64,000 nt of DNA. It comes from Pterois miles (lineage: Eukaryota; Chordata; Actinopteri; Perciformes; Scorpaenidae). Position numbers and translations under genes: made by a program. Under the pieces are notes generated by a model, which worked only from the letters and a program-made list of their open reading frames with translations, was not told the origin of the DNA and made no database searches. Shown one piece after another: positions 25,620 to 37,619 of the stretch. The stretch is taken from the NCBI GenBank assembly GCA_947000775.1, contig CAMQGK010000567.1, positions 3,205,001 through 3,269,000 of the forward strand, in the 5' to 3' direction. Each line of letters starts with the position of its first letter. Within the stretch, counting starts at the first letter, position 1.

Positions 25620-28600
25620 CCTCCCTCCTTCAGCTCTCACCAGGTGGAGGTGATCGTCTCTCTTTTGCCCAAGGTGGCCAACTCAAAGATCCAGACGGTT
25701 GTGCTGATTCTCAGCAGCTCTGTGCCAGTCAACTGGGCCATTGTTGCTCATGGTGTCCGCGGTCATATCTCTGTTCATGTAAGGGCCCCATCTCTTCTTT
25801 GTATGTGAATTTGTCATCTGATTTATCTAACAACTTACTGATGGGGAACTGCTTTTTTAAGATACAGCAAATTGACGTGAATGGTGTTGCAGTGGTTACA
25901 CTCGCATGACAGCAAGAGGGTTCAGGGTTTGAACCTACTGGCTGTGTGGCCAGTGTGCCATAGGTGTGAATGTAAGCAAGATGGCTGTCTGTCTCCGTGC
26001 GTAAGCCCTGTGATAGTTTGGCAACTTGTTCAGCTCGTACCCCACCTCTCAGCCAATGTCAACTGGAACTGGCTAAAGCCTCCTGCGATGTTCCTAAGAT
26101 AAGTGGTTACACATGATGGATGGATGGCATTATTCTAATTTTTTTAAATTTTTTTTATTGTCAGCAACTTATTGAAAAGACCAAAGACAGCAATGACTTG
26201 ATCCTACTAACAAGTATTGCCTATGTAGCCAGCGCAGGATACATCTTCTTTCTCTGTGCCATAGAGCTCCATTCTCCAAAAACTATGAAAAACACACTCG
26301 TGAGCCACACTGTTGCACCATAGACTGTATATATGTATATATGGGTGACGTCTGCATTTCCTCCCACTGTACAAAAATGAAGACAAAACGTCCCGGATAC
26401 GGGAGCTGCTGTCTTGAGATTTTGACGTCATTTGGAGCCAGAGTCTGTCCAGTTGTGATTGAGGGCTGGAGCCACGGTACCAAGGTGCTGCCCAAACACC
26501 CACCTGAGCTAATCATGAGTCAAGCATGGCCGCAGCTTGTTAGCATGAGCCACCTAGCTGCTTCGTTAGCATCACTTGATGTTTGGCTTTAAATACACAA
26601 CAACTAACCATAATATTTCTATAACTACATTTATGATCAAATAGACACATACTATTACACAGACTGATGACAGTTATGGAAAGTTTAAGTTACATCTCTA
26701 TACAATTCTGGGCTTTATGACCTATACTGCAGCCAGCCACCAGGGGTCAGTCCAGATGTTTTGACTTCACTTTTGGGGAGCGGTCATGTCGTCCATCTTT
26801 ATATAAGTCTGGGTTACACTAAGTGACATGTTCCTTTATTACCAAGAACACGCAGACTAGTTTATTTTTACTTAATCCACGCTGTAAATACTCACTAGCG
26901 CAACAAATGTGCATTAATACACAAATGGAAATAGTCAATCCTCAAAAAATACAACATGTACTCCTGTTTCATCAAAAGTCACCAAAACTGTCATGGTTTG
27001 TCTTTCTGATTTTTGAAAAAATAATCAATTAATTCCTATTTACAAATGCTATTTTTGTTTGTAATACACATCCCTATGAGAAAATGAGCCTACTTCTCAC
27101 TTAATTTCATTGTAAACATGAGTTTATGGTCTCAATCGCTAGTTTCAAGTCTTCTTCAAATACAGCATGATGATCATTTAGTAAATTATGGTCCCATTTA
27201 GAGTCAAATAGGCCATAAAGCAGGGGATGCTTTGGGGCATGGCTACCGTGTGATCGACAGGTCACAGTCATGGCGTTGTCCAGTCTGGGAGTTATCCGTG
27301 TTTTGGGGTACAGGAAAAATGCCGAAATCGAGGCTTTAAACAGCAGTACAAAAACCTATAGGTTACGTCCACTTTTATATACAGTCTGTGTGATATACTG
27401 AATTCGGAAGACTATGAAAATTTTCAACTGCTCTAAAGCTCATTTCAAGTCTTTTTGTGTTTCATGGAAGTAATTTTGGATTGAAAAAGGACTGGCGACC
27501 TGTCCAGGGTGAACCCCGCCTTCGCCCAATGCCAGCTGGGATCGGCTCCAGCCCCCCGCGACCCCTAACGGGATAAGCGGTTAACGATGGATGGATGGAT
27601 GATTCTAATTATAGTAATGGGAATAAAGTATGATTTTTGGGCATGTTTGCCTTAAAAACATACTCAGATGTGGTGGTAACCACTTCCTCTTCCCTCCTCA
27701 GCTCCACTTTTTTGTCAGAATTTGAATTTCAAGGTTGCAGTAAGATGTGACCGATAAATGATGAGTTTGAGATTGAGAGTAGACTCACCTTTACAACATC
27801 TTCACAAGGTTAAGCCACAAACAGATAAAGGATGGATTACCAACTGGGTTTTTCACATGTTGCAGTGTCACATTCTTGTCGTTTACTTGATTGCACTTTG
27901 ATTACATATTGATTCCTGATGTTTGTGTATTTGTCTTCTCTCTTCAGTCTTCCAACAGTGTGTCACCACCCTACCCACCTGAGCCTGACCTGACCCTGTC
28001 CAGTACACTTAACACTGACCTGTCCACCATATCTGACCTTCTTTTGTGGGCCCGTGAGAGCGGCTACAATAAGCTGACCTCATACACTGAGGTTGACCTG
28101 GCCAATCGCTTTGTGATCCAGCTGGCTGGGGGCGGCACAGGTCAGGACCCCTGTGTGTCACTTGTTTCCATCGCTGTGTGAGTGACCTGAACGTTTCATT
28201 TCATTGTGAAATCCCCCCTAGATCTTACCTTATTTCCTTAATGTACAGGAGTATTTACTTGGTCTTCTGTGTCCCTTTTAAGATGGAGGATGAGTAATGA
28301 AATCAGAGTATTTCCATCGTATATGTTGAATGAAGGGTATTGAGTGTGAGTGTTTAATGTCTCCGCATGGCTATTTCTGTGTCTCCTCTTTGTCTGTATC
28401 ACAGACATGGCTGCGGTGAAGAATCCTGTGGTTGTGAAGCCTTCCTGGGCCGAGGAGCGCAGACTGAGGCAGTGGCTGAACGGTGGAGGCAGAGCGGGAA
28501 TAGGCCGCGAGAGTTTCACGGTGCAGTGTGAGGACGGACGCCTCAGCGTGACCGTGGACCAACACATCCTACAGGTCTTCATACCTCTGTATTAGATGTA

Positions 28601-31600
28601 AACAGTTCATAGGGAGGAGCTAGCTACCACAACTTAATATAACCAGTGGCTTCACATAGACCATAATGCCTAGTAGTGTCCACATCAAAATATGTTTACA
28701 TTTGTTTAAACTTGCAACAAAACTACCTTTGTGGTGCGGACCAAAACAATCGGTTCCAGATCACTTGTGAGAGGCGGTCTCGGACAGAGGATGACTCTTA
28801 CTTCCCCTGACTTAAAGGGCGGGTTCATCTGCACTTTCTCTCAGTTGTGAGCAAAAAGCAGTGATGTAAGTTAGCAAAGTATTCTATGTATTAATGTTTA
28901 TGAATAATGTGAACGCTAGCACTAAATGAGTCAAAGTTAGCTGTGCTTCAGTTTCATATTGTGTGATAAATCTGCTGTGGACAGGAGCAGCAGCAAAACG
29001 TATTTTGGCTACCTAAAAAAGGCCCACCTAAAAAAATCAGTATCAGTTTAAGTGTAGGCTATATTTAGAGTATTTTCACCACTTTACCTCGCCATCAGAC
29101 AGCTCTTTTCGGCGAGGAACTGAAGCCATCATCATGTCTTCAAAGTCACCCAGACTCCATTAACAAAAATAGTAATTTGACCACACAGAATATGGGAGTT
29201 ACTGGTCTACAGCTGCATTAATCACTTAGTTTGTTTGTGGTATTTTTTGACTTTCAGATTTGAACTAGTGGTGTAAACAGCAGTGCATCACTTAGTTTCC
29301 ATGCCAGTACTCCAAACTGGGAGCGTACGGACTGCTGTCTAAGTTACTGTATGTAACGTTACTACACTGACTATAACAATGTATGTATAGCAAACTATGC
29401 ATGTAGCAGCGTCATCACACAGAAACCTACCTACCTTTTAGAATGCTTTGGAAAAATAGCATTTTGACACTAAAACATACATACTTTGTCCAAAATTTGA
29501 ATGTTTGGATTTAAATACATAGGGAACACCACTAGGAAGCTACAGAATGATATGAAACCTCAAAAAAACAAAAATAAGAAGAAGAAGAAGAAGATCTACC
29601 TTTATTAGTCCCACAATGGGGAAATTCAATTTACACTCTGTTAAACTCGTACATTGTACATGCAGACCTGAAACACACATACATGCAGTAATGGAGAGAC
29701 GTCAGAGTGAGGGGGCTGCTCCTGACAAGCGCCCCGAGCTGTTGGGGGTTTGGTGCCTTGCTCAGGGGCACCTCGGCAGTGCCCAAGAGGTAAACTGGCA
29801 CCTCTCCAGCTACCAGTTCACACTCAGTTTTTGGTCCATGTCGGGACTTGAACCGGTGACCCTCCGGTTCCCAAGCCAACTCCCTACAGACTGAGCTACT
29901 GCCGCCCCCAATAATGGATCCGTATTGTAAGCACCACTGTAAAGTTGACTTTTGTGGTTCTGAGTGAGATGTCTCAACAACTTTTGGATGGATTGCCATG
30001 AAATTTGGTTCAGACAATCATCCTCTCAGGATGAATTGGAGTAATTAAGGTGATCTTGACTTTTAGCGCCGTCATCAGGTCAGAATTGTCATTTGTCCAA
30101 CTTTGGTTTATACCTGCAAACCTAATGACATTCCCGTCGCCCTCAGTTGTACATTGTGTTTGGTGCTACCTAGCAAAAACTAGCATGCTAACATATGAAA
30201 CTATGTTGAACATCATCCCTGCTAAATACGATAGCATTGTCACTGTGAGGACGTTGCCATGCATTTAGCTCCAGCCTCACATGCACAGTAGACTCTTGTC
30301 TTGTTAAAATGATCACTTCTAGCACTAGTAGTTATTTTATGTAGATATCTTTCTATTTATACAGACAAATGATTCAATATGAAAGTTCCATCGTCTTACA
30401 TCAGTTCTCCTCTGCAGAGCTTATCTGTCCCGGTGGCTGCCGTGACCCTGCAAGACTCGACCTGCCAGTCTCAGTCCAATGGGAGTCATTTCCTGTTGGC
30501 GTTCCCTGTCATTTCCTGTGGGACAGAGGTTCTGCTCCTGGGACAGCCTAGAAGAGTGCAGTACAAAAACATGGTGAGATAAGCAATTTGGGCAGAAAGG
30601 GTTTAAAGATATACTAGAAAATTATTCATTTCTGTGTTGTCTATTAAATCCTGTATTATATACATTTTTACCAAATTCAGTTTACTTTTACTCCATAAAA
30701 TTCAGAAATAGAAAGTTAAGTTAAAGATGATGTTGTCACTGTTCAAATAATTTACATAATCCGACAGAGGCAGTGAATGTCAGCGACAGGATTTGAGAAG
30801 GAATAAATAGTGGAAACAGAATGAGTGACGCTTTATGAGCACAGTGGGGGAAACGTCTGAATTTGAAATCGGGTCAAAGTCTATCAGACAGTGGTGAAAA
30901 CAAAAACACAAGGCACATAATGGACACCTGAAATTGTGGTAAGTGGAAGTTGTCCCCTGTGAGACGTGTGACCCAGGTCATCATGACCAGAACAGCGTGA
31001 CGTTAAAGCCTAAAAATGGGATGCTGCACAGGGGCAAATTAAGTGAGAGAAAATCTTGGTTAAGAGGAAGCACATTGAAAGGAAAGGAGATGGCAAGACA
31101 AACAACAGAGGCAGGAGGTGTATGTAATGAAAAAAAACTGAATGAAAAATGATTTTATATTGTTTAAAAATATATATTAGGGCTGTCAAAGTTACAGATA
31201 TGATCACTTTATGATAATCATGCATTTTGGGGCAAGTTATAGTCAAGTCAGCACACTGATACACTGACAGCTGTTGTTGCTTGTTGTGCTGCAGTTTATT
31301 ATCTGAGCATATTTTTTATGCTAAATGCAGTATCTGTGAGGGTTTCTTTTGTTTTTTTAATTGTGCATTGATTTTCAATAACAAATATATCCATACATTT
31401 GCATAAAGCAGCATATTTTCCCACTCCCATGTTGAGAAGAGTATTAAATACTCAACAAATCTCCCTTGTTGACTGTAATAATCATGTTTTATGCCAGGTA
31501 TTAGTAAGCGCTGTGTTTTACGCTAACTGCCTTCGAGAGAGAGAACTCTTAAACTTAAATAACATAAAAAAGTGGATGAAATAAAAGCATGGATAACTTT

Positions 31601-34600
31601 TTCCAGGTTAGAGAGTATAGACAAGATCAATTTGTTTTATGTTTTTTCAAGTGGAGACAGTAAGAATGTACAACTTTGTTTACTTGAGCATCAAAACTGA
31701 GGTCAGATTTGAATCATCAATAGACTGCCATCGTTAATACAGATGAGCTGTGAGGAGTTGGGTTTACTGAATCGTTGCTTAGTTGCAGGAAATTGTTGAA
31801 CATCTAGCACTTAATCTTGTTGATCCTCCCTCTTCTCTGTCCAGGTGTTATTATGGAGAGACGAGCCTCAGAACATTCTGGCACTCGGTGAGACAGAAAT
31901 GAAGTCCAAAAGTCCACTCGGCATACATGTGAGATATCTGTATACCTATAACCTTCGTTTTGGTAGAATACATCTTCTCCCGTACTCATTCAATATCTTT
32001 AACCTGTAATCTCCTGATTCAGTTCAGCTGTTTAGCTGCAGTCCCCACCCTCCCTGGATCTGCTGATGGTGATGATGTTGATGTAAACAGTCCTCAGGCA
32101 GGGCTTGTCCCTTGGGCCCCCGAGGGTCTGGGGCCTGAGCCGGGACTGAGCCACCTACCAACACCCAGACACAGATCTGGGCCTGTTCTTATTTTGAAGC
32201 TCTTTGTCACTGAGAGCTACGAGCAGAGACGGATTGGCCCCTGTGTTGTCACTGCAGACCACCGTGTCTACGTTGAGGTCTGTCCGTGTGTTGTATATTT
32301 TATCAGTTTATTTGATGCACACTGTCAACACCATAGACTGTATATAAAGATGGACGCAACGTCTCCACTTCCTCCCACTGTACAGAAGTGATGTATGTAT
32401 ATATCTGCCATTTTGAGATTTTCCCATCATTAGGAGTCTGTGCAGTAGTGATCGGGCGATAGAGCCTCAGTATCAAGGTCAAACCGTCCAAACCAATCGC
32501 AAGCCGAGCATGGCCACTGCTTGTCAGCAAGAGTCCCAGCTGCCAGTCATGACATCTCACCCTCTTGTTATAGCATCACATAACTAATTAAAACAAAACT
32601 TATCAAAAAAATAAACACGAATATAAATCAGCATGATAAGAACTATCTAAAATGACAGAAACCATCTTTGGGGAAAATTTATTTGATGTGTACTTTGATT
32701 CTTTACTTTGATTCACTGAGGGAGCGGGATTTATGACCTGCACTGCAACCAGCCACCAGGGGGCGATCAAGATATTTTGGCTTCACTTTTGGGGAGCTGT
32801 CATGTCTTTCATCTTTATATACAGTCTGTGGTCTGCACCAAATCCTTTAAGTCAAGAACTTCATTGGTGTAGATTTTTTTTATTATTGTCAATGCTAACA
32901 AAAATCATTTTTATTGCAAATTATATGTGTGAGACACTCAGCACTCGCTCATCAATGTGCATCGCATTCCTTTGAATATTTATATCAAACATCTTGTCCA
33001 AACATTCAACTATTTGTCCTCTTCCTCTTTATTGTCTGTCCTACTGCAGATCTCAGCCAAAGGGCCCTTCATAGACGTCGTGGAGGTGAAGTCATGTGTG
33101 GTATCTCCACTGTCGGACCCCAAAAAGTCTCATTTCTGGACTGTCATAAGCGACGGCTGTTCCTCAGACCCCTCACTGACCCTCAGTGCAAAGACACAAG
33201 ATGAAGAAGGAGAGGAGGCCAAAGGTGATGACACACTGGAAGAGGAAAAGGAAGAGATAGACGGACTGGAAAAAGGCAGAAATGGAGATGTCTCACAGAT
33301 GGAAAAGAGTACCACAAATGTGGGAGCAGAGGAGGAGATACAGCCCTTCAGATTTAGTTTCATCCTGCGACCAGTTTATAATGACTCTATGCAGTTCCTC
33401 CACTGCAGCCTTCGCCTGTGCACATCTGACTCGAAAAAAGGGGAACTCACGGAGGAAACGGTAACAAATGACTGTCAGGGTGGACTCCGTATCTCTCCAC
33501 TTGTATCCAGATCATCCAGACATCAGGTACAGAAACCATTAGTACACTCGGACTACATTTCATGACATAAAAGAAGTGCAGAATAAAGCATCCTGTTAAG
33601 AGAATAGGCTGACATTTTTTGGGAAATCACTTTCTTGGCGTTAGATGAGAAGATTGATACCATTCTTCTTTGTGACTGCTAAATGTGAAAGTACAGCAAA
33701 CAGCCACGTAGCTTAGCTTAGCATAAAGACTGGAAACACAGGGAAACAGCTAGCCCGGCTCTGTCTTAACGTTACAAGACCTGCCTACCAGCACCTCTAA
33801 AGCTCATTAATCAACACACTGAATTTGTTTTGTGTTATGTGTACAAAAAGTGAAATGTAAAAATAAAGCATTGGGTTTTTACAGGGAGTTATGTGACAGG
33901 TTATTTCTTGGCTGGAAGCAGGGACTTCCTAGAGCCCAGGATGGTTACCTGGCAAGCTTACATTAAAGACAAGACCTCACCAGCATTGGTGTGTTTTTTA
34001 CTTATGAGCAGAGCCAGGCTAGCTGTTTCCTGTCTTTGTGCTAAGCTAAGCTAACTGGCTGCTAGCAGTAGCTTCACATTTACTGTACAGACGTGAGTGA
34101 TATCGATCTTGGTATCAAATGCTTACTTTAAGGGGAGTCTATGGAGGAATCAGAAATTGCTTGTTATGACAATGACACCTGTAGCTGTTAAGTCAATAAC
34201 AGTCAGCATCCTGTTGCTCACACTACATAGATGTGATGGTGAGCACCGGTCAAAACAGTGAGGCGACACACACAAGATTTAATGTGATTGACCACAATAT
34301 CATTATATTTCACATGCTTGGCTGTAATGTTGGCTTACCAAATGAAGGTCTATTCATGAATCGAAGACTTTTCCTGCTGCAGCCTCCTGACACGGGAGGA
34401 CACTGTAGTTTTGGTCTCCTGGTTCGGAATCGATAACGTTACTGGCTCCAGATTTAACCCTCATTACTCAGCAGCAAGGAATCAAGACGTCATAAACCTC
34501 TGTTGGTCTTGAGGAGCTGCAGCATTTATTTCTGCACAAACTGCAATGTCCGCAGTTCATTCATATTATTCTCAAAGCTAAACTAACTCTCTCTCGCTCA

Positions 34601-37159
34601 TCACACACTTGCTGCCGCTCTCTCTCTTGCTTCACCACTCACTTCCCATGTACACAGACACTACAACACTAGTTTTCCCCCCAGGCTTCACTAGATATAA
34701 TTTCCATGGAGTCTGAGCTGTGGTGGGTCGTTTGTTGCCGTTAGTTGACACCATTTCTAAGCAAGCGTTAGCTATGGTTGCACACTATTAGCCCTGTAAG
34801 CGGAGCTGAAAATATAGACACATATATGACATGATTTTCCCAGAAAAACAGGCCTGGATTCTTCACACAAAGGCAGTCTGCAGGCTGATAGAGGAAAACC
34901 AGAACGTCGCAGAAGGTCACAAACTGTTCACATGTTGTCAATAAAAAAAAAGATTAAAAATGTTTATATGTGTAAAAATGTATATACAGTCCCTTTAATG
35001 TAACTAGAAAATGTTCACTATTCAATGGGTGATGGACCTCAAGGAAGTTTGTCTGTGCAAGTGTATATAACAGGTAGGAAATGAAAGAACTAAAACAGCA
35101 TAGAGCAGTACGAAAAAGTCCTAGGATTGTAGATTATCCTTATTTATTCACATAGTACTGCAAGGTGATAACAGATGAACTACAAAATAACATGCCTTCT
35201 CCTGTGTTCCCATCTCAGTGTGAGATCAGAAACCTCTCCAGGCCCATGGTGGTCACCCAGCCTATTAGTTCACTGGCACCCAAAGGGCCGAGGCCCCCTG
35301 CTGGCCAAAGAAACAAGAGACTGAGTGTCACCCCGCTGGCCAGTCCAGACCCAGAGCACAGCAGTGAGTATAGTTTATTTGGTCATTTTTCATTCTTAGT
35401 GTTTAAGCTGCCGTCACGCTCCATCATGAACACTGTTTCCTTACAGGCTCTGTGGTGCCGACAGGACCAGTGATGGGGATTGTTTTCGCTGCCTTTGTGA
35501 TGGGTGTCGGTCTGATGGGGGGACTGTGGTGCATCTATTATTACACAGGTACTGACTTCAGCTTCCTTCTGTCACCTGCTAAAAAATGCTTTTACAACAA
35601 AAATATGTCATGATGAGTCCACAAATGCTGTTTTTACATCTTTTGTGAACAGTGCACACATGCCTCTGTCCACACTCCCCCTAAACAGTACTGCTTTTAG
35701 GCTGCTATGTCTGCATCTCCTTGTTCCTCTGTGTGTGCGAGTGTAGACGTACCTCAAATTAACATTTGTGTGTATTTATGCACCACCGATCCCAGCAGTG
35801 TCCGGGTTGCAAGTCTGTAAGTAATGCAGCCTGCGGAGGCTTCTTCAGGGCCTGAGCGTTGCATGGGTTTTGCTTCAACTTAAGCAACAACGACGGGGGT
35901 TCTTAGCTCATCTTCATGACATGACTCAGGAAGGACTCAGCCAAACATTTCTCATTTCTCAGCTGAGATGGACGGCATAGCGCTGCAACGCGTCTAGGTT
36001 TAGTAGTTAAGGCATTCCTTTTTAAGGATTCTGTTACTCTATAGTATTGATGTTGGTATTATTTATTGAAAAAGGTTTGGTGTCTTTTATGCTTATTTGT
36101 AATCCCAAGAGGTTACAAAAAAAAAAAAAAACAATGAATATCTGAATACCAAAATTTATGAGCAACTAGCTGAATACTCTGGAATACTGGTGCTAAAATA
36201 AGTAATCATCTAAAAACCAAAGTCATGCAATGACATGTGAACAGGACAAATTACTGTGTCCATAGATAATTTTGATTAATTGCAAATTAATGGCACATTT
36301 TTTTATCTGTTCAAAATGTACCTACCCTCAGGTATTTAATACTCTTATCAACATGACAGTGGGCAAATATGCTGCTTTATGCAAATGTATGCAGATATTT
36401 ATTATCGGAAATCAGTTAACAACACAAAACAGTGACAAATATTGCCCAGAATCCCTCACAGGTACTGAATTTAACATAAAAATATGTTCAAATAATAATT
36501 ACCTGCAGCCCAACAGGTAACAACAGCTGTCAGTGTGTCAGTGTGCTGACTTGACTATGACTTGATCCAAACTGCATGTGATTATCATAAAGTGAACATG
36601 TCTGTAAAGGGGAGACTGGTTTTCATTCACATATCTTAAGGTCAGAGGTTAAGGGACCTTCTTTGAAAATGGTGTTATTATTAATGAGTGTTATTTAGCC
36701 TCCTTGCGGACAAGTCAGTGTGATGGTTGGTACTAATGGATTCCATGTAATATTTAAATATGTGGTGTTAAAATGAATTTGCATTTAGATCCGTTTTGAT
36801 ACTGTTGATCATGATCATGATTAATTTAACATACAAAGTTTTTACATTTGCTATTTTAACAGGATAATGTGGGTTGGGGGGAATTTGTAGATTTTGCGCC
36901 TATTTCATATCAACTACCGGTTAATAAAAAATAAAATGAATGAGGATCTTGCAGGCTAACACATTAAACATTATTAACTATGATATTTTCCACCTGTGGT
37001 CGTGTGGAGACGCTATAAAGGGACTGTATGATTATATCTTTTGAAGGGTCACGTCCAGCATCACTTGAAGGAGAAAGTCAGTTAACAGACAACACTCAGG
37101 AAGGCTACATCGTCTGGAATCCACCGTCACTGTCTAAACAGTCCTCCAGCTCGGTGTAG
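22348..37159 (+). CDS. tgfbr3: Betaglycan-type TGF-beta receptor III paralogue
   Basis: A single-pass cell-surface co-receptor that binds TGF-beta family ligands. Coding exons: 22348-22423, 22750-22919, 24302-24439, 24617-24791, 25334-25505, 25634-25778, 27948-28140, 28405-28574, 30418-30573, 31845-31887, 32042-32277, 33050-33526, 35219-35363, 35447-35548, 37047-37159 (stop TAG 37157). All phases join, giving 836 residues against about 850 for human betaglycan. Order: signal peptide (VFCLLLLWKTTA); the two-part orphan domain (GALHPVQGLLERF; PVTWWLK; YIPVGEDPTLPAVC; VNWAIVAHGVRG); ZP-N; a linker; ZP-C (HVYVE-like RVYVE, FWTVISDGC, FRFSFILRPVYN); a dibasic RNKR site; a TM segment close to that of betaglycan (PVMGIVFAAFVMGVG); and a 37-residue tail ending SSSSV, a class I PDZ-type end. 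The acceptor of exon 32042 was chosen because the alternative at 32022 runs into a stop. The donor at 28575 (GTCTTC) is weak. The paralogue (tgfbr3, a duplicate, or TGFBR3L-type) is unsettled. Endoglin fits less well. Confidence 0.9.
23770..24010 (-). repeat. Interspersed repeat, opposite orientation to the 58838 copy
   Basis: Shares 'agcctacttctcac', 'tatggtcccatttagagtca' and 'aaagcaggttatgctttagg' with 27040-27285 (same strand here) and, inverted, with 58838-59150. A shorter related piece lies at 43870-43990. The family is unnamed. Confidence 0.55.
24993..25172. mobile_element. Half copy of the fold-back MITE family
   Basis: 'ctacagccaacagctcgcag' through 'cttctcatctaactcgcag' to 'tttcaaattattgcttcaa' corresponds to the right half of the family seen at 8958, 33596 and 43590. 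It lies in the betaglycan intron before exon 5. Confidence 0.5.
25580..25633. repeat. (CT)n microsatellite forming the splice-acceptor pyrimidine tract
   Basis: About 18-20 CT units, then CCCTCCCTCCCTCCTTCAG, run directly into betaglycan exon 25634-25778. The microsatellite is thus the polypyrimidine tract of this acceptor. Confidence 0.85.
25888..26128 (+). mobile_element. Diverged tRNA-derived SINE
   Basis: Begins with a head resembling 'gtggttacactcgcatgaca', then a B-box-like 'gggtttgaacc', and ends in GATGGATGGATGG. It is an older copy of the family seen intact at 56338-56717. Confidence 0.6.
26320..26812. mobile_element. MITE with TAGACTGTATATA ends
   Basis: The left end 'tagactgtatatatgtatat' and right end 'catctttatataagtctggg' are imperfect inverted repeats. 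The interior matches 32334-32832 ('gacgtctgcatttcctcccactgtaca', 'cagccagccaccagggg', 'ttttggggagc'). A lone end is seen near 27360-27390. The copy sits in the intron before exon 27948. Confidence 0.6.
27040..27285 (-). repeat. Interspersed repeat related to 23770-24010
   Basis: Same phrases in the same order as the 23770 copy ('gagaaaatgagcctacttct', 'agcatgatgatcatttag', 'ccataaagcaggggatgc'). It is interrupted on its right by the partial MITE end at 27360. Confidence 0.5.
27485..27602 (+). mobile_element. 5'-truncated SINE (3' part only)
   Basis: 'ctggcgacctgtccagggtg' through the GATGGATGGATGG tail is the 3' part of the SINE at 56338-56717, on the opposite strand. The tRNA head is missing. 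Confidence 0.7.
29577..29908 (-). mobile_element. tRNA-derived SINE (family 1), minus strand
   Basis: Read on the minus strand it starts GGGGGCGGCAGTAGCTCAG (A-box region) with the B-box GGTTCAAGTCC. It continues through a conserved body and ends in the 'actaataaagg' LINE-like tail followed by simple repeats (GAAGAAGAA on the plus strand). It is a near match to 61318-61663. It lies in the betaglycan intron before exon 30418. Confidence 0.8.
29938..30290 (+). repeat. Interspersed repeat (same family as 15018)
   Basis: 'tggatggattgccatgaaat', 'gcgccgtcatcaggtcagaa' and 'tagcatgctaacatatgaaa' mark it. Directly abuts the SINE at 29577-29908. Confidence 0.6.
32334..32832. mobile_element. MITE with AGACTGTATATAAAGATG ends
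   Basis: The left 'catagactgtatataaagat' and right 'atctttatatacagtctgtg' are inverted repeats of about 20 bp. It begins about 55 bp after the donor of betaglycan exon 32042-32277. Same family as 26320-26812. Confidence 0.75.
33596..34131. mobile_element. Fold-back MITE, near-complete copy
   Basis: Bounded by TTAA on both sides. The left half ('tgggaaatcactttcttggc', 'agcttagcataaagactgga') and right half ('gctagctgtttcctg', 'ctaagctaagctaactgg') are inverted versions of one another. It lies directly downstream of betaglycan exon 12. Confidence 0.65.
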
Positions 37160-37619
37160 AGGTAAGATCTGACGAGGACGGTCATTTAAAGGGCAGCTCC
37201 ACCAACTTTACACATCAAAGTCTGTTTGTGATGTTGGGGAGTACTACTGGAAAAGTAGTGTATGTGGAAAAGTTTTATAAAGATTTTTGTGGCTTCAGAG
37301 AGAAAGCTGTGTGAAGTCTGAGAAATTTCCTCATGTGATCAGCAACAGTTGAGGCTGAAGACTACAAGTCTGGGGGTGTGGAGTTAGAAAGTAGTGAGGT
37401 TACCAGACCTCTGTAGCACGCCCCCGATCTATGCTCGAGGCTACATGGGCCGCTACTAGCATAACACCCCTAAATCTCTGACTTCTAGGAATCATGTTGC
37501 GTTATGGGTAATGTAGGTGCCAGATTTTCACAAGGAAGAAGAATGCGTGGAAGAAAAAAGATATTTCAGGTTCTGCTGCATCGATTTTGATAGTTAAAAC
37601 AAAAACCACTGTCCATAGA

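Noticed and set aside
22348..37159. Endoglin as the identity of the ZP-domain receptor
   Set aside because: The membrane segment, the orphan-domain phrases (HPVQ, VGED) and the overall length fit betaglycan better as recalled. Left as a lesser alternative.
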